From: Glycine soja
Lineage: Eukaryota; Streptophyta; Magnoliopsida; Fabales; Fabaceae
Length of the DNA: 64,000 nucleotides
Assembly: GCF_004193775.1 (NCBI RefSeq)
Contig: NC_041012.1
Span: 14,529,223 to 14,593,222 of the forward strand
Direction: 5' to 3'
The notes beneath the pieces were generated by a model. It saw only the letters and a program-made list of their open reading frames with translations, searched no databases and was not told the DNA's origin. Shown here in pieces: positions 36,642 to 49,099 of the stretch (positions within the stretch are counted from its first letter, which is position 1; each line of letters begins with the position of its first letter). The translations under genes were made by a program, and so were the position numbers.

Positions 36642-38620
36642 TCCTCACTGGTAATAGTTTTACATGAGTGGTGCTGTGTATTAGTTTTTTCTATAAGGTT
36701 TCCTCATGAAATAATTTTTCATTTCTTGATCTTATGAATCATCCACAAGGTATCCATCAAAGGTAGTAGAGTGACATGATATACATGATATTTTCCAATG
36801 AGGAATTAGGCATTTTACTTATTTCTTTGTCGTTAGGGTTTTCATCAACATCTGGATGATAAGGACACCTTTCTGGTTGGTGCTTTTTTTGGGGGGAGTG
36901 GGGCATGAAGTTGATATTTATTTTATTTTTGAAAACGATGGAACCATAGTGAGTGGAAATTTTAATTTTAATCCTAGAGGAATTACAATTTTGCATTCTG
37001 ATCGTTTTTTATTTGTTTGGAGAGGGAGATGAGGAATTGAACTAGTCTCTTGTTCTTTCGAGACATTGCATTTTATTTTCGAGTTTGAGCTTGATAATAC
37101 TTTAGGCCTTGTTTGGTGAGGTTGAGTTTTTTGGTTTTGGTTTTTCAAATGAAATTTCAAAATAAAACATGTTTGGCATAAATGGAGCTTAAATGATTTG
37201 ATTCAATTTTGTTAATTTGGTTTTTAGTTTTTAAAAACACATCATCACCATTCCATCACCGCTGCTGCCTCCGCCACCGTACCACCCTGGCAACACCATT
37301 GTCGCTATTACTGTTGTCATTATCAATGTCACAACAATCACACTATCATCCCACAGTTATCATCACTCCCAATCCCACCCCTGTCGTCACTACCAAATTG
37401 TCTTCACTTTGAACTTAAAATTGTATCAAAAAACTCAACTAAAATTGGTTTTGATTTTTTAAGTTAGACAGAAAAGCTTCCCAAATTGGGACTTCAGATA
37501 GTATATCGATTTTACAATTATATGGATTTAGTTTCCTATTTTCACAAGCTAAGAAGTCACAGATTTTTAAGATGTTACATATGCATAAACCATATGGATT
37601 TAATCAAGTAGGACGAAATTGAATGTTAAAATTCCAATTCCGATATGAAATGGAAACTCTACTGGATTTGCTTAATTGAGTATTAATCACTTGAGACAGT
37701 AAATTGAATAGTTATTATGTGAAAAATCATTAATCAAGGGAATAAGTAGTCATTCATATTCTAATCACTGAATCTCTTTTTATCAATAATCACTAATTTT
37801 GTATATGGTTTTGGTTAGCAACTGAGATTTTGTATTGTTGGCGTGACAATTTTGTTGTAAACTAATAACTTCACAGGTAGCGGGAATTACTAGAAATCCA
37901 ATACGAAGAGCCAACATCTCTTTCTGTATATTTGAATTTCATCGTAACATTTGATTGTCACGTCATTTTCATACATCATAAAGGATTAATGTGATGTCCC
38001 GTGATGGAAGTGTTTCTTTCTTCTTTTTTTTAATGAAAGGAAACACCATATAATCAATATCCCACCTCTTATGAATCCATAATTTACACCTATTGTAGAA
38101 TATTGTAAACTATCTTTTGCATTCCAAACATAAAAAGGAATGACTTTTTCTCCAAATTAAAGATTACAAGTGTCTCTCAATCTAATATATTAAAGGTTAA
38201 TTTCATTCATTGTACATGACTATTACTAATTCAAATAAAATTTGTATTTTTTTAATCTGACACAAATTCTAACGCTAAATAAATATTTGCACCAACCATT
38301 AGGGTCAAAAATTGAATGGTCTTGTTTTTTTTTTAAGAAAAGAGAACCAAATAATAAGAAAAAATGATTTTTTATAAACTAAAATTAGTTCATCCATAGA
38401 TTAAGATTAGCTTATTTAGAAGAAGAAAAAACTTATTTTTCTTTTGTGCAAGAAGAACTTATTTTAACTTGTGCATAAGCAGTATAAATGTTTATTGAAA
38501 ATTTTGTCCAAACAAAACCTAAATATTATCGGCCTTCAAAAATCTTCTACTTCTATATTCAACGTCAAGAAGGCAAAGACTACACAATTCTTACATTCGC
38601 ACCAAAATTTTTGAAAAGGT

Positions 38621-39147
38621 TCTTAGATCTCTGATCTTGAAGATTCTCAATTGTCCAAAACGGTTATAAAATATAAACAATAAGTCATGTATACACTCAG
38701 TTAACATGTCAGCCTCACTCCGATGGTAAGGAACCAATTGGATAATTTTTACAAATAAAAGGACTCAGCTGCACACTTCAAAAATTAAAGGAGTCAATTG
38801 AACATGAAAAATAAATTAAAGGATCAAATTAATTATTAAGTGTTTTTTGAAAAAACAATTGAAAACGAAATGTGTGTAAGGAAAGAGGGGGAGTGGATAT
38901 AGAAACTGCCAAGAAGAAAAAAAATAACAGGGCGAATAGAATGTTAAACATGTCTCAAACGAATGACGCAAGCGCTGAGTGCTAAACCTTCTTCACCGTT
39001 TCGTTTCGCCGACAACGTACGAACGAAGAACAATTCCTCATTCATTCCTATTGCTTGCTAAAATATATATATAGACTCTGTTCCTTCATTCGCCTTTTCA
39101 GTTTCAACAACAAAACCATCGCAAAACATTTCTCATTCCTTTGAAGC
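38621..39147 (+). promoter_or_regulatory. Upstream region of REI1-like copy 2, with TATA box
   Basis: This region has no counterpart upstream of copy 1. A TATA-like run (39064-39074) lies about 75 bp before the ATG at 39148. The leader between them is CA-rich (caacaacaaaaccatcgc) and free of ATG. It looks like an ordinary plant promoter and may be the ancestral one for this gene. The left part (38700-38830) has TE-like 'ttaaaggactcaattgaac' phrases. Confidence 0.5.
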
Positions 39148-41604
39148 ATGCCGGGGTTAACGTGCAACGCTTGTAACACCGAATTCAAAGATGACACAGA
39201 GCAAAAGCTCCATTACAAATCCGAGTGGCATCGATACAATCTCAAGCGCAAGGTTCTTTTTCCTTTTTCTCTTTTTTTGTAATTAATCGATTTATTTATT
39301 TTATTTTGTTAAACCCTAATTTTTTTATGAGGTTTGAGGATATGCGATTAAATAAGGTTTTTATGTCCTCCTTGAAAGAATGAACTAGCTACGTTAATTA
39401 TGTGCCTTGCTATTTCATGTTTCTCAGTTAGAATTGTTATTTTACAAGTTGAATCCTTTGGAGAGATCTGTTTTTGCGTTGTGTTATGGAATGTGTAGAA
39501 TAAAAATAACTTCAAATCAATTGTGTTAAGAACATTTCATAGAGTAATTGTTGAGGGTATATTAATAAGGTGTTAGACCCTGTTTGAATAAACTTCTTAA
39601 GGCTTGTGAAAAAAGTAAGAAGTTAAAATAAATTGAGTTTTTCTTGTAAGTTATACATCTCAGCTTTTGGAGAAGTTAGATGAGAGAGCTTATACAAAAG
39701 TTGAGTACATGAGTCGATTTTATGTTATGGGAGAAACTCAATTCATTTTACTTTTTAGTTTATCCAAATAGCGTCTTATAATGTTGGGACTTGGGAGGGA
39801 GATGTTGTTACCAAAGAGGCATATCAAGTGAGATGAAAGAGTGGGGGGGGGGGGGGGTAAATTTATATCAGACAATCACTTGTAAAGGATGAAAGTTTGA
39901 GGGGAGCAAATTTCATCCATATAATTTTAAGATTAGAATGCATTGAAATAATTTTTACTGTCTTTGTACTAAGAATTAAGATATACTCCTCTCATAATTT
40001 CACTATACATGATCCTTCTAAATGTGTGTACTCACATGCATGCGTTGTCTGGGAGGGGGAGAATTTGGTGACTATCCATTTTTTTTTTGAAGAACTTGGT
40101 TTATTTCCTTGAAAATATTAAACAAATGTCTGTTTTTTTTAAAAAAAATGCATATAGGTGGCTGGGGTTCCTGGGGTGACTGAAGCTCTATTTCTGGCTA
40201 GACAATCTGTGCTTGCTCAAGAGAAAAATAAACTGGGTGAAACTCCCATGCTCTACTGCTGTGGTCTTTGTGGAAAGGATTATAAAAGTTCCAAGGCTCA
40301 TGCTGAGCACCTTAAATCACGTGGTCATATGATGCGGGCCTCTGAAGGAACTAGTCAAGCAGATGAGAAGGCAATAGTTAAGCCACTTCCACAACGTGTT
40401 GTGAATAGGCCTCCTCCTAGAAGAGAGGTTGATAACTCTGAAAATGAGGAAAGTGAAGATGAATGAGAGGAGGTTGATCCTGAAGAGGATTTGGTTGACG
40501 GTGCTGCAAAGTCCTTGACTGATTTGAATGTGAATGAGCATGGTGAAAATGTTGATATGGAGGAAGATGATGATTTTGAGGAGTTAGACCCCTCTTGTTG
40601 CTTTATGTGTGATCAAGAGCACAAAACAATAGAAGACTGCATGGTTCACATGCACAAGCATCATGGATTCTTCATTCCAGATGTTGAGTATTTGAAGGAT
40701 CCAAAAGGCCTCCTCACCTATCTTGGCCTTAAGGTATATTTCTGGGTTCCCCCTCCCAAACAAAAGGAAAAACAGGTTTGGTTTGGTCCTTAACTTCGCT
40801 TTTTTCCATTTTCTAGGTCAAAAGGGACTACATGTGTCTGTACTGCAATGATCGATGTTATCCATTCAGCAGCTTGGAAGCAGTCAGGAAACATATGGAG
40901 GCAAAAAGTCACTGTAAAGTGCATTATGGTGATGGTGATGATGACGAGGAGGTAGAATTAGATGAATTCTATGATTATAGCAGCAGGTTAGTCTAGTTCC
41001 AACTGCATGGTTTGAATTACCTGTCTTTAAAAACTATCCCTATAAAATTTGCAAGGCTTGCTGATACATCCAATCTCAAATGTTCTTTATTTTTGTTCAG
41101 TTATGTGGATGATCAAGGCAAGCAGCTTGTTGCATCTTGTGATGCATCTAACAATGTAGAACTTGCTGGTGGGTCCGAGCTCATAATCACCACGAAATCT
41201 GGTGATAGATCATCAACCAAAACACTTGGTTCCCGTGAATTTTTGCGTTATTATCGTCAGAAACCTCGGCCATCACTAGCAAATATGGCTATCACTGCTG
41301 CATTGGCTTCAAGGTCCACCTTTCTATCCTTGTTTTCTATTTCTTTTGTAATGCTGAGGGACATTTTCTGTTTCATAATTTCATTCAAGCAAATCATAGA
41401 CACATGGTGGTGATGATGCTTCTTTTTTTCTTCTTTGTTTTCAGGTACAGGAGCCTGGGCTTGACCACTATCCAATCAAGGGAGAAGATTGTGAGGATGA
41501 AAGTGCTGAAGGAAATGAATAGGTCAGGTGTGGACAATATGCGTACCAAGATGGCGATGAAGAGTAATGTCATCAGGAACCTGCCAAATAATGTACCATA
41601 TTAG
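39148..41604 (+). pseudogene. REI1-like copy 2, nonsense codon at residue 138
   Basis: The five exons (39148-39252, 40158-40733, 40817-40986, 41101-41313, 41445-41604) keep exactly the exon lengths of copy 1, and all splice sites are intact. A single G-to-A change makes TGG (copy 1, 35506-35508) into TGA at 40464-40466, in the acidic linker after finger 2. The predicted product stops after 137 residues, losing fingers 3 and 4 and the conserved basic C-terminus. With four introns downstream of the stop, the mRNA should be a target for nonsense-mediated decay. The rest of the frame remains open, so the mutation is recent. A poly-G run (about 39843-39857) lies in intron 1. A sequencing error is not excluded. 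Confidence 0.85.
39576..39775. mobile_element. Tourist-like MITE in intron 1 of copy 2
   Basis: Same element as at 34615. Here the flanks are tta on both sides (39573-39575 and 39776-39778), which supports a PIF/Harbinger-type target duplication. Confidence 0.65.
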
Positions 41605-43660
41605 TCCTCACTGGTAATAGTTTTACATGAGTGGTGCTGTGTATTAGTTTTTTCTATAAGGTTTCCTCATGAAATAATTTTTCATTTCTTGATCTCATGA
41701 ATCATCCACAAGGTATCCATCAAAGGTAGTAGAGTGACATGATATACGTGATATTTTCCAATGAGGAATTAGGCATTTTACTTATTTCTTTGTCGTTAGG
41801 GTTTTCATCAACATCTGGATGATAAGGACACCTTTCTGGTTGGTGCTTTTTTTGGGGGGAGTGGGGCATGAAGTTGATATTTATTTTATTTTTGAAAACG
41901 ATGGAACCATAATGAGTGGAAATTTTAATTTTAATCCTAGAGGAATTACAATTTTGCATTCTGATCTTTTTTTTTTGTTTGGAGAGGGAGATGAGGAATT
42001 GAACTAGTCTCTTGTTCTTTCGAGATATTGCATTTTATTTTCAAGTTTAAGCTTGAGAATAATTTAGGCCTTGTTTAGGAAGGTTGCGAGTTTTTTGTTT
42101 TTCAAATGTAATTTTCAAAATAAAATGTTTGACAAAAATAGTTTAAATGGTTTAACTCAATTTTGGCTCAATTTTACCATTATTTTCAAAATCAGGAAAA
42201 AAGATTTTGTGAATTTGATTTTTAGTTTAAAAAAACACATCATTATCCTTTCATTATCACCGTCACTTCCACTGTTTCATCCTAGCACCACATGGTTGGT
42301 GGCAACACCATTTTGTCACTGTTGTTACCACCATTATTAATGTTACTATAATCACACTATCGCTTTACTACTATCATCACTCATAACCTCATCCTTACCG
42401 TCACTATCACCTCGAACTGAAAATTGAAAATAAAAATTCAAACTAAAATTGGTTTTGATTTTTAAAAATAAACCGAAAATCTCCCCAAGTGGGACATTAG
42501 ATAGTATATTGTTTTTATAATCCTTATGGATTTAGTTTCCTATTTTCACAAGCTAAGAAGTAATAAATTTTTAAGATCTTATTACGTATTCATGAATCTT
42601 ATTGATTTAATGAAGTAGAACGAAAATGAATGTTAAAATTCCGATTCCCATATGAAATGGAAACTCTATCGGATTTGCTTACTTGAGTATTAATCACTTG
42701 ATACAGTAAATTTCATAGTTATTAAGTGAAAAATCATTAATCAAGGGAATAAGTAGTCATTCATATTCTAATCACTGATTTTTTTTATAAATAATTACTT
42801 TACTCTCTTTAGGGATTTTGTATATAGTTTTGGTCAGTCATGGGGATTTTGTATTGTTGGTGTGAAAATTTTATTATAGACTATTAACTTCACAGGTAGC
42901 GGGAATTAATAGAAATCCAATACGTAGCGTCAGTATCTCTTTCTGAATATTCGGATTTCATAGTAACATTTGATTGTCACGTCATTTTCATATATCATAA
43001 AGAATTAATGTGATATCCTGTGATGGAAGTCTCTTTTTTTTTTTGGTATGAAAGGAAACACTATATAATCACTATCCCACCTCTTATGGATCCATAATTT
43101 ACACCTATTAACCTTCGGCAGAATATTGTAAAACTATCTTTGGCATTCTAAACATAAAAAATGAATAATTTTTTTTTCCCGGATTAGAGATTATAGGTGT
43201 TTTTCACCCGACTGGATTAAAGATTAATCTCGTTTGTAATACATAATTATAACTAACCCAAATGAATTTTGTATTCAGATTGAAATCAATCATGACTTCT
43301 AATGCTAAATAGACCATTTGCACCAACCCTTTATATAAAAAATTGAATGGTCTTGTTTATTTTATTTTTTTTGTAAGAAAAGAGAATAAAATAATAAGAA
43401 AAAAATAAAAAAAATTATAAGTTAAAATTACATCATGCATAGATTAAGATTATTTTTTTAGAAGAAAAAAAAACTTATTTTTCTTTTGTGCAAGAAGAAA
43501 AACTTATTGTAACTTGTGCATAATCAGTATAAACGTTTATTGAAAAATTTATCCAAACAAAACCTAAATATCTTCGGTCTTCAGAAATCTTCTACTTCTA
43601 TATTCCACGTCCAGGAGGCAAAGACTAATTCTTACATTTGGACCACAATTTTAGAAAAGG

Positions 43661-44212
43661 TCCTGTTAAATATTTTGACAACATAAAGTCAAGTGGAACC
43701 AAATTGAATCCATACAGAAAAACCACTTGTACAATTGTGCAGTTACAAATGTAAGAATTTTGTAAATGCCTCATATATGAAGTCAAGTGGGCAATCAGTA
43801 AATGGGCAAAATATAGAATAATTTTGGAGTGACATGGAAACTGTCATCTTTATGGTATTCTAAACATATCACAATCAATTAGCTATATCCATATGTACAA
43901 GGAAAATAAAATTAAAAAAATTCATTATTCCCATAGTTTGGCAGCAGAATGCTCGCTAAATCACTAGCCTATGAGGAAATTAACAGGCTTCTGATTGCTA
44001 GCATACACTTCCTTAGATTCAGACAGAAACTGTGATTTTAAAGCTAAAACCAAAAAACAAAAGAAATTGAGTATGTGACCACAAGGAACTGTCAAATTTA
44101 TAGAGTTCTCCAATCACCACATCTCATGGTAAAAGCAACAAACAAGCTAAATGTAATATCTTTGCATGGTGAAACACAATGTTTTCCATGCCCCCTTGAC
44201 TTTTTCTTTCAT
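43661..44212. other. 3' flank of the DUF1644 gene
   Basis: Likely contains the 3'UTR of the minus-strand gene ending at 44213. No independent gene is seen. Confidence 0.4.
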
Positions 44213-46542
44213 TCAATTCACATGCTGCCTGCAAACATAGAGAAAGTTCATTAGTAATTTTAAGGTAATGGAACAAAAAGCCCCCAGCACCATCACTGTG
44301 AACTTCCTAGCCAGAATGAAATCTACAATTAGTTAGTAAGTTAGTTTAAGCCATCAGGGGTCTTTAACAATAAAGGATCTTCTTAAGCTGTCAACACATA
44401 CCTAATTGTCATAAAAGCGGGAACAGCATCTATGGGATCTGTGAATAACATAAATGAAATAAGGATACCGAAATTCTGAAGACAACTGAAGAAAATCATT
44501 CTAACTCAAAGTTCAAACATCAAATAGCCACAGAACTCTAAATCAAATACACTAAGTCACTCCTATGATAGTCAATCACATAGAATCCTTCGATAGCCGT
44601 ATTACTTATCACATTGAATAAATTCGAAAATGGTAGAACATGCAAAACACTTGAATCAGATGAAATCTCATCATTAATGGTCCAGAGGGAAGTATCTTTT
44701 AAGACCAACATTAAAAAGAAAAACAGTAAGAAAACCATACCATTCTCTTAAAATACAATAGCAAGTAAAGAACTATTGAATAATAACTTTCAAAAGCTAA
44801 CTAGTACAAAATTTACAACTATAACCACTTCTTAAGTATGATATACATTGAAATGAACCACAATAAATCAGGTAGCAAATAATGAGTGAGATCATGTTTC
44901 TTTTTCAAATCAGAATATTATGCTTTACAGTAATGCACATGAAACACCATTCACTAATATGACGAGTTAGATTATTGACATCGAAGCATAGTAAAAAGAA
45001 TATGATTCTAGTAAGCTGTATAGTGTATACTGAATCAGATGAAATCTCATCATTAATGGCCCAGAGGGAAGTATCTTTTAAGACCAACATTAAAAAGAAA
45101 AACAGTAAGAAAACCATACCATTCTCTTAAAATACAATAGCAAGTAAAGAACTATTGAATAATAACTTTCAAAAGCTAACTAGTACAAAATTTACAACTA
45201 TAACCACTTCTTAAGTATGATATACATTGAAATGAACCACAATAAATCAGGTAGCAAATAATGAGTGAGATCATGTTTCTTTTTCAAATCAGAATATTAT
45301 GCTTTACAGTAATGCACATTAAACACCATTCACTAATATGACGAGTTAGATTATTGACATCGAAGCATAGTAAAAAGAATATGATTCTAGTAAACTGTAT
45401 AGTGTATACTGATACATAATCATGTTCATCTTGAAAGAGGAACAGTAGAAACTAGTAATTGTTTAGAATGTTGTGCTTTAGAAAAATACAGCTTTAGCGC
45501 TAGAAAACTGTTTATCCTGATACAAAAAAAAATAGTGAACAAATTCTGCCTGCAAAGTCTTCTACTGAAATTGTCAGAGCTTAACAACCTAGAAAGTAAA
45601 GTAAAAGTAAAAGGCATGAGATGGAAATGACATTAATATTACTGTATAGTAAGAGCAAAAATGAATAAAGAAGGAAAAGTCTATGCACCTGCGATAACCA
45701 CTGCTACCCCTTGAAGAGCCACTAGTACTAACAATCTCATCATCAATCTCTTCTATCCTATAATCTGCATACTCCATAGATACTACAGAACCTTCATCAG
45801 AATTTGAAGTATCATAACTTAAACGGCGATTATCCCTTCTTGTATGACTGACTCTTGTCCTTCTTCTATTTCTGGATCTTCTAAAGTTGTCGAAATAGAG
45901 AATACATGAGGTCCACCAGTTGCCCTCATCTCCAGGGAAGCCTTCAAACTCGTCTCTAGCATCATCATCCCCATATTCAATCACATAATCTCCTAGAACC
46001 ACCCCTCTGGGGATTTCTGAATGAATAGTGCTCAAAACATCTATGATCTCTGACGATTGTTGAAAATTCTCCCAATCAAGCAGGCGGGCAGGATCAATTT
46101 TTGATGGACGTGCATGAGGGTGTTCAAGTTGAGCATGTGTCTGTAGCTCCAAGTAACTTCCCATGAAAGTGCATCGCACCTCATCACAACAACGCTTCTT
46201 CTCATCAAGATGAATGCGAGCTTTATCAACTATAACCCACCCAGAAACCTCACCTCTACACAAGGGGCAAGTCAGATTGCATTGACCATTTGATACCTCA
46301 GGATCATCACTATTTTCAGTACTTTCAGTGGAAATTGCATTAGACGCTGGAGAGGATGGCATGCCACATGAATTTTTAAAGCGATCCAAACAATTAGAGT
46401 GCAATTGATTTGTGTCACAAACAAAAGCACGACATCCTTTATCATAACATGAACACTGAAGGAGAACACTGTTATGAGGAAAATCCAAGCATATGGGACA
46501 GACAGCGTTGTCCCAACTGATATCCAATTGAATATCCTCCAT
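44213..46542 (-). CDS. DUF1644 zinc-finger protein
   Basis: Two coding exons on the minus strand, 46542-45689 and 44228-44213, join in frame across a GT-AG intron to give 289 residues. The start chosen is MEDIQLDISW at 46542, just before the domain; in-frame Met codons at 46572 and 46677 are possible but read through leader-like sequence. The RING-like pair is clear: CPICLDFPHNSVLLQCSC, then CRAFVCDTNQLHSNCLDRF, then CPLCRGEVSGW. After these comes the family's HAQLEHPHARPSKIDPARL block. The C-terminal third is Arg- and Ser-rich (FRRSRNRRRTRVSHTRRD) with acidic patches. The tiny last exon adds only QHVN. The biochemical role of DUF1644 proteins is poorly defined; some members are stress-responsive in rice. 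The second intron carries a 379-bp tandem duplication. Confidence 0.9.
44653..45410. repeat. 379-bp tandem duplication in the DUF1644 intron
   Basis: 44653-45031 is repeated almost exactly at 45032-45410 (both begin gaatcagatgaaatctc; both end agtgtatact). Only a few differences are visible, so the event is recent. It lies wholly within the 1460-bp intron between the two coding exons and should not alter the protein. Confidence 0.95.
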
Positions 46543-47540
46543 ACTGCTTACACTTGCAAGACCCAAAACCATATACAGGCCACTTATAGTAAAACCATAT
46601 CTGTAGTAGTCAATTGCATACTCCTTATTCTTCAAAATCAAAACATGTAGATGAAAACTTGAAAATGTATCAAGCAAATTGTGTCCTGAATCTTGGAACC
46701 AGCCAAAGATGGTAAGAGACAGAAAAAATCTAGTTTAGAATCATATAGCAAAGGTACTTAATAAACTGATACTAATTGATTGTCCAACAAACTGATATAA
46801 AGACACAACCCAAAAGCCACATTACAGTGTCATCTAAGAGAGATCACACCAGTTAAACTCCATAATCAATATCTCACCCAAATCTGAAATTTTGGGAAAG
46901 AAACCAAAAAAAAACTTGTCTGCACATAAAATAGCACAAAAGCCACCATCAAAGAAAAACAAAATGAACCCCATCTTGAGACACATAACTTACCAGATAA
47001 TAAAGCAGGTGGTCCAAATGAAAAAAAAAAAAAATCCACCAACCAAATATAAGGAATTAAACCCTTCATCTAACATCCAAATTTTTTTCTCAAAGAAAAA
47101 GAAAATAGAGAACCCAATTTTCATTATTAATACAAAAATGAGCAAGTTGACCAATCCAAAATAAAGGGTATTCCAAAGGGATGGAAAAACTGGTAAAAAA
47201 AACACACACACAAACATCTAAGAAGACATAAATTGAAGCGGACCCAGCAAACAGTCAAAGACCCAAAGAAGAAGAAGCAAAAAAAGAGACAAACTTCGAA
47301 AGAAAAAAGTGATCAAAGTACATTGAAAAATACAGGGTCCAAGGGAACCAAACCTTAAACACGAGAATTGATAACGGAACAGTACGATGAGGGATTGGTG
47401 TTTTTCTGTTTCAACTTTCAAGTGTTGTTGGGATCTTTGTGCAAATGGCGAGCGATGGCAGTTTCAGCAATCAGCACTAGTATGAAGAGGTGCGCAGCTT
47501 CTCTCTCTCCTTTCTTACCCTTCGCAAAGTGCAATTCCTC
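46543..47540 (-). promoter_or_regulatory. 5' leader, 5'UTR intron and promoter region of the DUF1644 gene
   Basis: On the minus strand a CT/CA-rich leader (about 47540-47354) ends tcgtgtttaag before gtttgg, a plausible intron donor at 47353. The acceptor lies somewhere before 46542; candidates are ctactacag near 46600 and cttgcaag near 46552, and I could not choose. Poly-A and poly-T tracts fill the intron. No other gene is seen. Confidence 0.45.
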
Positions 47541-47560
47541 ATTTTCTACCTTTTTATAAT

Positions 47561-49099
47561 TTGCAAAATAAAAATAAAATAGAATTTAAGAATTTAATAA
47601 ATCATCCATCGTTGCAATAATTTTTAACAACTTTTATTATAAATTTATTTTAAATTATATCTTAATATGATTTATGATTAAATAATAATATAATTTTTTT
47701 TATAAATTTGTTATATCAATATTAAACTCTAACAATACTGAATTTGGATATGGATTCAGTTACTTAAACTAACGCAATTTTGAAACTGATATTTTAAAAA
47801 ATTTAGTGGGGTAGGTTATATTTTAGAATAATTTTTATGTATTGTTAACATAATTATTCATGGCTCGCAAAAAAATATAATTATTTGTGTCAGTAGCTTA
47901 ATATCTAGTGTCTGACATGGACATTAAATTTATATTTTATAAGAGTAATTTTTATATTATTTTTAAGTTTTATATATTATTAATTATTTAATTTAAATTT
48001 TAATAAATGTATGGTGATAAATATTTAAATATATTTTTCTATAGTTCAATTTTAAGATGATGATTATTATAGGAGGTGTTGTCTTTGATAGAATTTGTTT
48101 TATTTTAGTGATGTCTTGTATGTTTCTTTTTTACTTTCTTTTAAAAAATTAATTTAGTTTTTGTTATTTTTTTTAATTATGTTATTAATATGAAATATCT
48201 AATGATTTTTTTATGACTAATATTCGTTAAAAAGAGTGACATATGTTCACGAGACAAAATTTTATTTTATAATAGATTTTTAAATATAATTACTTAATTA
48301 ATTATGTTAAAGTTATCATATAAGATCAAATTATTACAAATAGAATCAACAAGTCATTAGATCGAGTGAGACACAAGTCGACTTAGGTAAGGTTTCGGGG
48401 TTCAAGTCCTTTGGATGTATTAGTAATTGACATGAGTCATAAGCAAAGTCGATGAATACTCCATAGCATATTAATTAGAATACTTAAATTAAAGTTACTA
48501 AAATTTTAAATAAATTTACCATTGATACATGTAATAGTTATCATGTATACAATTTTTTCAAATAATAATATAAAAAAATTAACAAATTTTTTTATGACTA
48601 ATATATGTAGAAATTGATTGATTTTTTTTAAAAATTATTATAAACTCAAATCAATAATAATAAATATTTGTTACTTGTTAGTATTCAAGGTAATTATATA
48701 TAAGAAATATAATAATTTATTATCAATTGTGAAATGATTTATATTTAAGGTAATAGTATTACTTAATAATCCAAATCAGAGATTGTGTGCAAAAATTAAG
48801 ATAATAGTATTATTTGATAATTTATATTTATCCGTTTCTTATATTAATAATTAATAAGTAATAATAATTTATTATCATGAATATATCACTATAATACATA
48901 AATACTATAAATTATTAAATAATAAAATATATATTAAAGATAATAAATATAAATTATGAAAATAAATTATATTATTATTATTTCAAAATATTCAAATCAT
49001 AGAAATCTTACGGATCATGAATGTTTTAATAGAAATCAAAATATGTACTTGTAGTTTTAGTTTTGAATGTTTTAACCATAAAAAAATGGATGGTAAGAA
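47561..49099. other. Gene-free AT-rich spacer
   Basis: No coding support. A tRNA-like B-box phrase ggggttcaagtcc lies at 48397-48409 but without a foldable tRNA around it. Confidence 0.5.

Larger units (their letters stand above)
34171..38620. repeat. Direct tandem duplication, unit 1 (REI1-like gene and downstream DNA)
   Basis: From ttcctttgaagcatgccggg to about gaaaagg the segment matches 39135-43660 at an offset of about 4.96 kb. Coding identity is very high; downstream identity falls to about 85%. Beyond the stop codon (36642-38620) there is no further gene, only the 3'UTR region and AT-rich intergenic DNA. Confidence 0.93.
39135..43660. repeat. Direct tandem duplication, unit 2
   Basis: Partner of 34171-38620. 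After the stop codon (41605-43660) no other gene is seen; the DNA is 3'UTR-like and then AT-rich, with the phrase caaagactaattcttacatt near the right end matching the end of unit 1. To the right of 43660 the sequence is unique and leads into the DUF1644 gene's 3' side. Confidence 0.92.

Noticed and set aside
46543..46677. 45-residue N-terminal extension of the DUF1644 protein
   Set aside because: The extension has no family similarity, contains possible splice acceptors and looks like 5'UTR; the Met at 46542 directly precedes the conserved domain.
48357..48420. tRNA or SINE-like B box (ggggttcaagtcc)
   Set aside because: No matching A box, acceptor stem or poly-A/T tail at a suitable distance; too weak to call a tRNA or SINE.
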